This document shows, piece after piece, positions 1 through 7,912 of a stretch of 41,469 bases of DNA (its first letter is position 1; each line of letters begins with the position of its first letter). Source of the DNA: an uncultured Collinsella sp. (GTDB taxonomy: Bacteria; Actinomycetota; Coriobacteriia; Coriobacteriales; Coriobacteriaceae). The stretch lies in the NCBI GenBank assembly GCA_902465105.1, contig CABQLM010000010.1, forward strand, positions 1 through 41,469, given 5' to 3'. The position numbers and the translations under genes were made by a program. The notes under the pieces were generated by a model, which had not been told where the DNA came from, did no database searches, and worked only from the letters and a program-made list of their open reading frames with translations.

Positions 1-1507
1 TAACGTTGCCGCCGTCGCCGTAGAGGTTGAGGGCATCGGGGTACAGGTAGACAATGCGCAGGGGACGCGAAAGCTCGACCGGCGCGACGGCGGAAGGGAT
101 GGCGTTGCCATCGGCGCGGGCTACGGCGCGTCCGGCAACAGCGTCGGCGGTGGCGCCCTTCAGTCCGTCGAGCTCCTTGACCAGCGGCGGGAAGGCCGTG
201 TAGTTGGCGACGGCGTAGAAGGTGACATCGGCGGCCTCGTCCGCCACGGCGCCGATCGCCTGCTCGATATTCGAGATGATGGCGGCGTCGATGCCGGCGT
301 ACTTGAGACGCACCTGCATATCGTGTGCACGCGTGCCGCCGGCAAAGGCGACAAGCCCTGGGGTATCGGCGATGCGCTCGAAGTCGACGTCGTAGATCCA
401 GGAGACATCGTGGCCGTCGGCGCTGTTGTCGTTAAGGAAGAAAGCGCAGAGTCTGCCGCCCGCCGTCTTAATGGACTGGATCTGTCGATCGAAGCCCACG
501 GGATTCTTGGCCAGGTTTGCCTCGACAGTGCGACCGGCAATATCCCAGCGGCCCATGCGTCCGCCGGCGGGCACGTAGGCATCGAGCGTGGGCTGCAGGT
601 GCGCCGTATCCACGCCCAACTCATGTGCGGCAAAGAATGCGGCGGCAACGTTATAGACCATATATAAGCCGTTGTAGCGCGTGGCGATGTGCGCGGCTGG
701 CGCACTGGAATCAGATCCAAACACCAGGTCAAAGCCGTAGCCGTCGCAGCCGAGCTCAACGCCTGTCACGCGGCGGACCAGTGCGGGGCGTGCCCAACCG
801 CACGAGGGACAATGGTAGGCGCCGAGTTGACCATACTGTACGTAGTCGTACTCCAACGGGGCGTTGCACTGCGAGCAAAAGCGCGAGTCGCTGATGCGGT
901 CAGACTCGGTGTTGGTGGCGCCATCGATGCCAAAGGCAATACTCGCGTTGGGAACGCGCGCGGCAATCGAGGCGCACAGCGGGTCGTCGGCGTTGTAGAT
1001 GAGCGTCGTTGCCGGCGAAAGCTCCAACGCGTGGGCGATGACCTCCTGGGTGTGATCGATCTCGCCATAGCGATCAAGCTGGTCACGGAACAGGTTGAGC
1101 AGCACGAAGTACGTCGGCTTGAGCTTGGGCAGGACGCGCACGGTGTAGAGCTCATCGCATTCAAAAACGCCCACGCGCTTGTCGCCGGCTCGCTTGAGGC
1201 CGCTGCGCGCCTCGAGCAGTGCGCCCACCACGCCCGGCTCCATGTTGTTGCCGGCGCGGTTGCATACCACGGTGGCGCCGCTGGCGGCAACGGCGTCGGC
1301 GATCAGGTTCGAAGTGGTGGTCTTACCGTTGGTGCCGGTGATCACCACGCTGCGGTCGACAAGACTCGCGAGGTCGCTCAGCAGCTCGGGGTTGATCTTC
1401 ATGGCGATGCGGCCGGGGAGTACGCCGCCCTGGCGCTTAAGGACGGAGCGCAGCCCCCAGCGGGCGATATCGCTCGAGGTGCAGGCAAGAGATGAGCGGA
1501 GGTTCAT
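1..1507 (-). CDS. murT: MurT-GatD fusion, lipid II isoglutaminyl synthase (3' end outside window)
   Basis: Amidates the alpha-carboxyl of D-Glu in the lipid II stem peptide, giving D-isoglutamine, in the cytoplasm. Read from ATG at 1507 and open to the left edge, about 502 codons. The Mur-ligase P-loop GTNGKTTTSN is near residue 60. A four-cysteine zinc ribbon (CSQC ... CPSC, about 780-880) is the MurT hallmark, and the DUF1727 C-terminal region follows. Without a stop or frame change the reading continues into RIVYLYPDALNLYGDGGNV (bases 1-60), which is the start of the glutamine amidotransferase partner GatD. In staphylococci and streptococci MurT and GatD are two proteins, so this is an in-frame fusion as far as can be seen. 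The amidotransferase catalytic Cys and His lie outside. AGGA lies 8 nt before the start. MurT identity is firm; the full fusion is inferred from the visible GatD N-terminus. Confidence 0.88.
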   Translation of the reverse strand, partial: MNLRSSLACTSSDIARWGLRSVLKRQGGVLPGRIAMKINPELLSDLASLVDRSVVITGTNGKTTTSNLIADAVAASGATVVCNRAGNNMEPGVVGALLEARSGLKRAGDKRVGVFECDELYTVRVLPKLKPTYFVLLNLFRDQLDRYGEIDHTQEVIAHALELSPATTLIYNADDPLCASIAARVPNASIAFGIDGATNTESDRISDSRFCSQCNAPLEYDYVQYGQLGAYHCPSCGWARPALVRRVTGVELGCDGYGFDLVFGSDSSAPAAHIATRYNGLYMVYNVAAAFFAAHELGVDTAHLQPTLDAYVPAGGRMGRWDIAGRTVEANLAKNPVGFDRQIQSIKTAGGRLCAFFLNDNSADGHDVSWIYDVDFERIADTPGLVAFAGGTRAHDMQVRLKYAGIDAAIISNIEQAIGAVADEAADVTFYAVANYTAFPPLVKELDGLKGATADAVAGRAVARADGNAIPSAVAPVELSRPLRIVYLYPDALNLYGDGGNV

Positions 1508-1552
1508 GAAACCGTTCCTAACGTAAACGACATGGTCGGGTCGAGTGCGTCA

Positions 1553-2596
1553 CTAAAATCCGTAGCGGCGCGCAAATTCCTGGGCAAGCTGCGACACGTC
1601 TTCGCAGGCATTGGCCCAGGGGGCAAAGTCGGGAGTGTCCGAGATAATGCCGTCCGCTTCCCAAACGGCCTGGTGCGAAAGATCCCAGGGATCGCGTGGC
1701 TCGGGCCGGCAGGGAAGGTACGGCGTCTGGTACATGGGATTCAGCAAGAAGAACGCGCCGCCCTCGCAGCGGTTAGCGAACTCACGCAGCGCGCGCACCG
1801 CCGGACGCATCTTGTTCGTTTTGAACAATAGGATTGTGCGGGCGAGCAGGTACCAGGGGGAGTTCTCGAGTGCATCGGCTCCCACCTGTTCCTCGAGCTG
1901 GTGAGCAAGGGCAAAAAAGTCGTCCTGGTCTTCCAGGCGTGCGAGGGCAAGCAGCACGGTGCCGGCGGCACGGGTGGGATAGCCTTCTGCTTTAAGGACG
2001 CGGCGGGCGTAGTTGGCGGCAGCACGGTAGCGGGCGCTCGCCATGCACAGCTGCGAGATGGCCTCGAGCGTGTGAAGCCACCCGATAAGCGCCGGCTCGC
2101 TTACGGTGAGCTCTGCCGCCGTCACACCGTCCGTCAAAACTTTGTTGGCCCAGTAGTGTGGGGCCTCCATATCGAACCCGGGCACGCTTTGCTGCAGGTA
2201 ATCGGCCGTGGTTGCCTCGAGCTTCATCAGGTCGCCCAGGCAGGCGTCAACGGGCGTGTCGGCCAGGATGATGGCGAGCAGCTGCGCGTCGAGGACATAC
2301 GCATCGATGCGGACAATCTTGAGCAGCTCATCGCGCATGTCGTCGAACAGGCGATTGCGCGTCTGCTCGAACTCCTCGTCACTGCCCATGTCCTCGATGC
2401 GATGGAGCTCGTCGAGCAGGTGGCGATGAACACCGGCATAGGACAGCAGCGCCTGGGCATGCTCGGACTGCGCATACTTTTGGGGATTCGCACTAACGTC
2501 GTTATGGACAAGCTCGCGTGCTGCATCGGTGAGCTCGGGGTGCGATGCCAGATAGGTGCGCTCCAAGTAGGCGGGGATGTAGACGCTCGGATCCAT
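1553..2596 (-). CDS. TPR-like helical protein, paralogue of the upstream gene
   Basis: 347 aa, soluble and almost entirely alpha-helical, with no signal peptide or membrane segment. Mid-protein it has TPR/ST7-like pairs such as RYRAAANYARRVL followed by LLALARLEDQDD. Its ATG overlaps the TAA of the upstream gene by one base, so the two are probably translationally coupled. The layout parallels the upstream product: helical N-terminus, a RYR-x-A-x-x-A-x-R-x-L motif, then an xPWxLxA segment and a proline-rich stretch near the end. I infer an old tandem duplication. The function is unknown; TPR scaffolds usually mediate protein contacts. It ends 45 bases before the MurT start on the same strand, so it may be co-transcribed with murT. 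Confidence 0.8.
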   Translation of the reverse strand: MDPSVYIPAYLERTYLASHPELTDAARELVHNDVSANPQKYAQSEHAQALLSYAGVHRHLLDELHRIEDMGSDEEFEQTRNRLFDDMRDELLKIVRIDAYVLDAQLLAIILADTPVDACLGDLMKLEATTADYLQQSVPGFDMEAPHYWANKVLTDGVTAAELTVSEPALIGWLHTLEAISQLCMASARYRAAANYARRVLKAEGYPTRAAGTVLLALARLEDQDDFFALAHQLEEQVGADALENSPWYLLARTILLFKTNKMRPAVRALREFANRCEGGAFFLLNPMYQTPYLPCRPEPRDPWDLSHQAVWEADGIISDTPDFAPWANACEDVSQLAQEFARRYGF

Positions 2597-3672
2597 TAGA
2601 GGTCCCCTCCCTTAAATGGAAGCCCCTGCTCGGCTGCGCGCAGGATGCGCTCGTCGATCTGGGAACGCACGATGTCGTTGGTGGCGACCCAGGCGGCAAA
2701 GCTGGCGTTGTCGGGAGCGCCCAGGCCCTCCTGCAGTACCGGCGTTGCTTCGGACAGTGCAAGGACGAGCTCGTCGGTGGAGCCTGCACCCACGTTGACG
2801 CGGGCATAGACGCCATCGGGAAACTCGGTTTGGAAGTAGAGCGCCTCGGCTGCGTGCGGGCACGAGCGTGCAAGGATGCGCAAGTAGTGCTCGGCGCCCT
2901 CGTAGTCCAGCTCGCGCCAGGCAGCGCTCATCAGCGCGATGAGCGTCCACGGGTCCAAGTCGCGCTCCGCGTCCTTGGGACGACGGCGCAGTGGCGTGTT
3001 GGCGAGATAGGGTACGGAGTGGGCAGAGCGAAAGCGCTTGAGTTCCTCGGCGGGGTATTCGAGCTTTGCCATGGCGAGCATCGCGGTGTGGCGGACACCG
3101 GCCGGATCGTTGGGGGCAAAGTCCAGGCTGCGGTTTGCGGCTTCGAGTGACATACGGTAGCGGCCGCTAATGAGGGCGCGCGACGCAAGGGCGGCAAGCC
3201 AGCGCAGGTAGGGGCGACGGGCTAGGTCGCCTGCGGCCTCGCGCTCGTAGGGGTCCTGCGCCGAGGCGATCTTGAGCGCCAAGTCGTGCTCGACTTCATC
3301 GCGCTTGGATACCAAGTACTGTACGTATTCCTCGTTGGATTCGGCGGTGAGCGCCGTCAGCATGCGCTGGGCATCCCAGTTGGTCGGATCGAGTGCGGCA
3401 GCCTCGCGAAGCATGTTCTCGGCAGCGGTCTCTTCCTGCTCGGCCTGGGCATCGTCGGGGATAAAGGGAATACGGTAGTCGACGGCCTCGACCACCTTGG
3501 CAATCAGATGTCCGGCGCGGTCGCGATCGTGCACGATGAGCGGCGCGGGGTTGCGGGTGAATTGCTCCATCAGACGCTCTACGGCGGGGCCGTTGGTGAG
3601 CGGGATATTGTCGCGGCGCAAGGCCTCAAGAACGAGGCGATGGCAATCCTCTTGAATGGGATCGAATGCCAT
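2596..3672 (-). CDS. TPR-like helical protein, first gene of a coupled pair
   Basis: 358 aa from the ATG at 3672 (MAFDPIQEDC), chosen because a near-perfect AAAGGAGG stands directly upstream; an earlier in-frame start at 3702 has none. The protein is soluble and helical. Repeats include RYRMSLEAANRSLDFAPNDP, a typical TPR-like helix pair ending in a loop with P-N-D-P, and a later DPWTLIALMSAAWRELDYEG. It has an acidic, Glu-rich segment near residues 80-100. It is the promoter-proximal member of a pair with the gene ending at 1553, and the stop and start codons overlap. No enzymatic motif is visible. Function unknown. Confidence 0.82.
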   Translation of the reverse strand: MAFDPIQEDCHRLVLEALRRDNIPLTNGPAVERLMEQFTRNPAPLIVHDRDRAGHLIAKVVEAVDYRIPFIPDDAQAEQEETAAENMLREAAALDPTNWDAQRMLTALTAESNEEYVQYLVSKRDEVEHDLALKIASAQDPYEREAAGDLARRPYLRWLAALASRALISGRYRMSLEAANRSLDFAPNDPAGVRHTAMLAMAKLEYPAEELKRFRSAHSVPYLANTPLRRRPKDAERDLDPWTLIALMSAAWRELDYEGAEHYLRILARSCPHAAEALYFQTEFPDGVYARVNVGAGSTDELVLALSEATPVLQEGLGAPDNASFAAWVATNDIVRSQIDERILRAAEQGLPFKGGDL

Positions 3673-4172
3673 GGGGCCTCCTTTGCTGCGGTTAGGGTTC
3701 AAATGTCTCTATATAAGGTTCTAGTTTACCCGCATGTGGCACACCGGGGGTGCCGCACTTGGACATGCACCTTTGCACCACGAAGACGGATGTCGCACAA
3801 ATGTCGGCACCTTGGACGACTGAGTGGTATCACGGTGCCGCAAACGGTCGATTTTTGGCGGCGAACGGGGCGCATTTTGGAGGGGCACAGTCCTGCCCGG
3901 GATATGTGGTCAACCTTGATAAAACGTTTGCCCAGCTTGGGAGTATGAATGCCCCACAAGGGTCTTCAGGGATAGAAAAAACGTTTCATCATTGTCGGCT
4001 TTAGGTGAATAACTGACCAACCAGAACGGTAAAATAGTGTTTGTCTGAGCGTTGAGACGTTTAGACATCGCGCATTGCCATCGCCGGCAACGCACAAAAC
4101 GGTCCTAACGGAGCCAATCGGGTGCTCCGTTATATACGCAAGTCTAAGAGGGGCTTGTTTAGGAGGCACAGT
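3673..4172. other. 500-bp divergent intergenic region
   Basis: This region separates the TPR pair (-) from the alcohol dehydrogenase (+) and must hold both promoters. I see no convincing gene. It contains two GATAAAACGTTT/AAAAAACGTTT-like stretches (about 3918-3990) and the 5'-leader hairpin listed separately. I could not assign promoter boxes with confidence. Confidence 0.5.
4106..4132 (+). promoter_or_regulatory. Leader hairpin upstream of alcohol dehydrogenase
   Basis: TAACGGAGC and GCTCCGTTA form a perfect 9-bp stem around a 9-nt loop, ending 40 bases before the dehydrogenase start. No T-run follows, so it is not a canonical terminator. It could stabilise the 5' end of a highly expressed mRNA or act as a protein-binding site. 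Confidence 0.5.
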
Positions 4173-5396
4173 ATGGGACGTTTTACCAATCCTCGCGATC
4201 TGTACTTTGGTGAGGGCGCTCGCCACGAGGTGAAGAACCTCAAGGGCAAGAAGGCCATCATCGTTTCTGGCGGCAGCTCTATGCGCCGCGGCGGGTTCCT
4301 GCAGGACGTTGAGGCCGACCTCAAAGAGGGCGGCTTCGAGGTCAAGCTGTTCGAGGGCGTCGAGTCCGATCCGTCCATCGAGACGGTCATGAGGGGCGCC
4401 GAGGCCATGCGCGAGTTCGAGCCCGACTGGATTATCGCCATCGGCGGCGGCTCGCCCATCGATGCCGCTAAGGCCATGTGGGTCTTCTACGAGTATCCCG
4501 AGGAGTCCTTCGATAACATCATCCAGCCGTTCAGCTTCCCTGAGCTGCGTCAGAAGGCTCACTTCTGCGCCATCTCCTCTACCTCCGGTACCGCTACCGA
4601 GGTCACTGCCTTCTCCGTCATCACCGACTACGCCAAGGGCATCAAGTACCCGCTGGCCGACTTCAACATCACCCCTGATGTCGCCATCGTCGACCCCGAG
4701 CTCACCTACACCATGCCCGCCAAGCTGTGCGCTCACACCGGCATGGATGCTCTGACCCACTGCATGGAGGCCTACGTTTCCACCTGCGCCTCTATGTTCA
4801 CCGACGCCAACGCTCTGCACGGCATCCGCGAGATCGTCGAGTGGCTGCCCAAGTCCTATGCTGGCGACCATGAGGCCCGTCAGCACATGCACGAGGCTCA
4901 GTGCATCGCCGGTATCGCCTTCTCCTCGGGCCTGCTCGGCATCGTTCACTCCATGGCTCACAAGACCGGTGCTGCCTTCGAGAACGGCCACATCATCCAC
5001 GGTGCTGCTAACGCCATGTACCTGGGCAAGGTCATCCAGTGGAACTCCAAGGACCCGCGTGCTGCCGAGCGTTACGCTTACGTGGCCAAGGAGATCCTGC
5101 ACCTTCCCGGCGAGACCAACGAGGAGCTCATCGCTGCGCTCGTCCAGAAGATTCGCGACCTCAACGACCAGCTCAACATTCCGCAGTCCATCAAGGATTA
5201 CGCGAATGGTGGCGTGAAGGTCGACGCCGAGAACCCGCAGATGGTTTCCGAGGAGGAGTTCCTCGCCAAGCTGCCCGAGATCGCCGCGAACGCCGAGCAG
5301 GACGCCTGCACGCCCGAGAACCCGCGTGAGACCAAGGCTGCTGACTTCGAGAAGATCCTCAAGGCCTGCTACTACGACACCGACATCGATTTCTAA
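4173..5396 (+). CDS. Iron-containing alcohol dehydrogenase (butanol/ethanol type)
   Basis: 407 aa, group III Fe-dependent alcohol dehydrogenase; reduces aldehydes to alcohols with NAD(P)H in fermentation. The start at 4173 (MGRFTNPRDL) follows AGGAGG at 4161-4166; the open frame extends 17 codons further upstream without support. The nucleotide-binding GGGSPIDAAK is at residues 91-100. Metal ligands by analogy with FucO are D192 and H196 (GMDALTH), H259 (HSMAH) and H276 (HGAAN). Length is typical for the family. Codon choice is strongly biased (few rare codons), suggesting high expression. It is closed by a strong terminator and followed by two glycerol dehydrogenases, so this is a redox-balancing cluster. 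The exact substrate cannot be read from sequence. Confidence 0.93.
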   Translation: MGRFTNPRDLYFGEGARHEVKNLKGKKAIIVSGGSSMRRGGFLQDVEADLKEGGFEVKLFEGVESDPSIETVMRGAEAMREFEPDWIIAIGGGSPIDAAKAMWVFYEYPEESFDNIIQPFSFPELRQKAHFCAISSTSGTATEVTAFSVITDYAKGIKYPLADFNITPDVAIVDPELTYTMPAKLCAHTGMDALTHCMEAYVSTCASMFTDANALHGIREIVEWLPKSYAGDHEARQHMHEAQCIAGIAFSSGLLGIVHSMAHKTGAAFENGHIIHGAANAMYLGKVIQWNSKDPRAAERYAYVAKEILHLPGETNEELIAALVQKIRDLNDQLNIPQSIKDYANGGVKVDAENPQMVSEEEFLAKLPEIAANAEQDACTPENPRETKAADFEKILKACYYDTDIDF

Positions 5397-5418
5397 TCGA
5401 CTCTTGTTATCGTAACGA

Positions 5419-5457
5419 GGGGCTCCGCACGTATCCGTACGGAGCCCCTTTCTTTTT
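5419..5457 (+). terminator. Rho-independent terminator of alcohol dehydrogenase
   Basis: GGGGCTCCG...CGGAGCCCC, a GC-rich stem of about 13 bp with a 4-nt loop, followed by TTTCTTTTT. It lies 23 bases after the stop codon. Confidence 0.92.
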
Positions 5458-5480
5458 AATTATTAGAGAATGGGATAAAA

Positions 5481-6581
5481 ATGGCTGCAATCTTCAATAG
5501 CCCCAGTAAGTATATCCAGGGTCCGGATGAGCTGGCCAAGCTCGGCTCCTATGTCGAGCCGCTCGGCGCTAAGGCCCTCGTCATCGTGACGCCTTCGGGC
5601 AAGAAGCGCGTCGGTGCCAAGATCGAGGGCGGCTTTGCCGAGGCTAAGGCTGAGCTGTTGTTTGAGGACTTTAACGGCGAGTGCTCCAAGGGCGAGGTCG
5701 ATCGTCTGGTTGCGCTCGCTCGCGACAACGGCTGCGACATCATCGTCGGCGTCGGTGGCGGCAAGATCCTCGATACCGCTAAGGCTGTCGCCTACTACTT
5801 GGGGTCTCCGGTTATCATTTGCCCCACCATTGCCTCGACCGATGCACCGTGCTCGGCACTTTCGGTGCTCTACACCGACGACGGCCAGTTCGATAAATAT
5901 CTCTTCCTTAAGGCAAACCCCAACATTGTCCTGATGGATACGACGGTTATCGCGGCGAGCCCAGTGCGCCTGACGGTTTCCGGTATGGGCGATGCGCTCG
6001 CAACCTACTTTGAGGCCCAGGCGACGCATGATGCCGACGGTGGCACTTGCGCCGGCGGCAAGGGCGGAATGGCCGGCCTGGCGCTCGCCAAGCTCTGCTA
6101 CGAGACGCTTATGGCCGATGGCGTGAAGGCCAAGGTCGCACTGGAGAAGGGTGCGCTGACGCCTGCTGTCGAGCATATCATCGAGGCCAATACGCTGCTT
6201 TCGGGCATTGGCTTTGAGAGCTCGGGCCTTGCTGCTGCTCATGCCATCCACAATGGCCTGACGATGCTGCCCGAGTGCCACGGCATGTATCACGGCGAGA
6301 AGGTCGCCTTTGGCACCATCGTCCAGCTGGTACTCGAGGATGCCCCGACTGAGAAGCTCGAGGAAGTCTTGGGCTTCTGCATTGAGCTGGGCCTGCCGGT
6401 CACGATGAAGGAACTTGGCGTTGCTGAGCTTACGCGCGAGCAGGCCATGATTGTTGCCGAGGCCGCGTGCGCGCCCGATGACACCATGTGCAACATGCCG
6501 TTTGAGGTGACGCCTGAGATGGTCGCCAACGCCATCCTGGGTGCCGACGCACTGGGTCACTACTACCTTATGGATGAGTAA
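5481..6581 (+). CDS. gldA: Glycerol dehydrogenase
   Basis: 366 aa, zinc- and NAD-dependent glycerol dehydrogenase; interconverts glycerol and dihydroxyacetone in the cytoplasm. Family markers are GVGGGKILDTAKA (NAD site), the metal Asp in GMGDALATYFEA, and the two metal histidines in AAHAIHNG and YHGEKVAFG. Length equals the E. coli enzyme class. The N-terminus FNSPSKYIQGPDEL is also characteristic. It sits between two terminators, so it is probably a monocistronic unit with its own promoter overlapping the previous terminator. The ribosome site (AGAATGGGA) is weak. The next gene is a diverged paralogue. Confidence 0.95.
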   Translation: MAAIFNSPSKYIQGPDELAKLGSYVEPLGAKALVIVTPSGKKRVGAKIEGGFAEAKAELLFEDFNGECSKGEVDRLVALARDNGCDIIVGVGGGKILDTAKAVAYYLGSPVIICPTIASTDAPCSALSVLYTDDGQFDKYLFLKANPNIVLMDTTVIAASPVRLTVSGMGDALATYFEAQATHDADGGTCAGGKGGMAGLALAKLCYETLMADGVKAKVALEKGALTPAVEHIIEANTLLSGIGFESSGLAAAHAIHNGLTMLPECHGMYHGEKVAFGTIVQLVLEDAPTEKLEEVLGFCIELGLPVTMKELGVAELTREQAMIVAEAACAPDDTMCNMPFEVTPEMVANAILGADALGHYYLMDE

Positions 6582-6595
6582 ACTAAGGTAAGGAA

Positions 6596-6629
6596 GGGGC
6601 AAAGCCGACAGATGGCTTTGCCCCTTTTT
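6596..6629 (+). terminator. Rho-independent terminator of gldA
   Basis: GGGGCAAAGCC and GGCTTTGCCCC form a perfect 11-bp stem with a 7-nt loop, followed by TTTTT. It lies 15 bases after the gldA stop. Confidence 0.93.
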
Positions 6630-6633
6630 GCTA

Positions 6634-6664
6634 TGGTGCAAAGGGGTCAGGTTACTTTGCACCA
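6634..6664. repeat. Perfect 10-bp inverted repeat in gldA-gldA2 spacer
   Basis: TGGTGCAAAG and CTTTGCACCA flank GGGTCAGGTTA. It is placed between a terminator and the next start codon, so it may be an operator or a dispersed intergenic repeat. No T-run follows. Confidence 0.6.
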
Positions 6665-6694
6665 ATTGTTGTTGATGAAAGGGCGGATTCTCGT

Positions 6695-7762
6695 ATGGCG
6701 CTTCCCATGGTTTATGGCGGTCCCGGACGATATGTTCAGGGGCCAGGTGAGCTCTCGCGTCAGGGCAGGTATTTGTCATGGTTGGGCTGCGCTGCCTATG
6801 TCTTGTTTGACCAGGGCACCGAGGATCGGCTGTGCAAGCAGATCGTCGATGGATTTCTGGACGAAGACCTAAGTGAGCCGTTCTTTAAGATTTATGACGG
6901 TCCGTGTACGGAAGACGCCGTTGTCGAAATGGCTAAGGAAGCCCAGGCCGAGTATTGCGACATGGTGGTGGGTATTGGCGGCGGCAAGATGCTCGATATC
7001 GCCAAGGCCGTTGCGTTTTATGCCGAGTTGCCGTTGTGCGTATGCCCCACGGCGGCTTCGATGGACGGTCCGTGCAGCGCGATTTCGGTGCTGTATCACG
7101 AGGATGGGTCATTCGACCACTACCTGATGCTCGAGAAGAATCCAGATCTGGTCGTGGTCGATACCAACGTGGTCGCGGCGGCCCCGCTGCGTATGACGGT
7201 CGCTGGCATGGGCGACGCACTGGCAACGTACTTCGAGGCGCGTTCGTGCGCCGCGGCGCACGGCACCAACGAACACGGTGGTGCGCCGGGGCACTTGGCT
7301 CTGGTCGCGGCTCGCGCCTGCTACGACACGCTCATGGAGTGCGGTGTCGCTGCCAAGCGCGATCTCAAAAAGGGCCGTACATCGCCGGCAGTTGAGCGCC
7401 TGATCGAGTGCAATATTCTGCTCTCGGGCATCGGCTTTGAGAGCGGTGGCTTGGCGTTGGCGCATGCCATCGCCAACGGGTTGACGATTCTGCCCGAGTG
7501 CAGGGCCATGCATGGCGAGGCCGTGGCATTTGGCCTGGTGGTGCAGCTGCGCCTGGAGCGTGCGCCCGAGCTTGATCAGGTGCTCGAGTTTTGCCAGCGT
7601 GTCGGTCTGCCGACCACGCTTGAGGAGCTGGGCCTTGGCGAGATTTCCGATGCCGATCTGCAGGGTGTTGCAAATGCGGTCTTTAGAAACGAGCGCAACA
7701 TGGCCAACGAGCAGACCAAGGTGACCAAACAGAAGCTCGTGCAGCTCATGTGCGAGGCATAG
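6695..7762 (+). CDS. Second glycerol dehydrogenase family protein (diverged paralogue)
   Basis: 355 aa, the same fold and length as GldA. It keeps GIGGGKMLDIAKA, the metal Asp in GMGDALATYFEA and histidines in LALAHAIANG and AMHGEAVAFG, so metal binding should be intact. It differs from the neighbour in ways that could change substrate. The second His of HAIHNG is Ala, the loop before the last ligand is shorter (CRAMHGEAV against CHGMYHGEKV), and the last 20 residues are unrelated. The start follows GAAAGGGCGG at a long spacing. It probably oxidises or reduces a small polyol or hydroxyketone; glycerol itself is not certain. Its position after gldA suggests a tandem duplication. Confidence 0.88.
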   Translation: MALPMVYGGPGRYVQGPGELSRQGRYLSWLGCAAYVLFDQGTEDRLCKQIVDGFLDEDLSEPFFKIYDGPCTEDAVVEMAKEAQAEYCDMVVGIGGGKMLDIAKAVAFYAELPLCVCPTAASMDGPCSAISVLYHEDGSFDHYLMLEKNPDLVVVDTNVVAAAPLRMTVAGMGDALATYFEARSCAAAHGTNEHGGAPGHLALVAARACYDTLMECGVAAKRDLKKGRTSPAVERLIECNILLSGIGFESGGLALAHAIANGLTILPECRAMHGEAVAFGLVVQLRLERAPELDQVLEFCQRVGLPTTLEELGLGEISDADLQGVANAVFRNERNMANEQTKVTKQKLVQLMCEA

Positions 7763-7912
7763 CTTGGCGCTTGATTGACCTTGTGCAATCGAGGCGGCGA
7801 TAGGCATAGGCTATTTGCCGCAAAGATGCGCCGCGTGTAAATTGCCCGAGGCATAAGCTAATGGCGTATCATTATCTCTTGCTTGTTTGCACTGCTCAGG
7901 GAGGGGCCGCGC

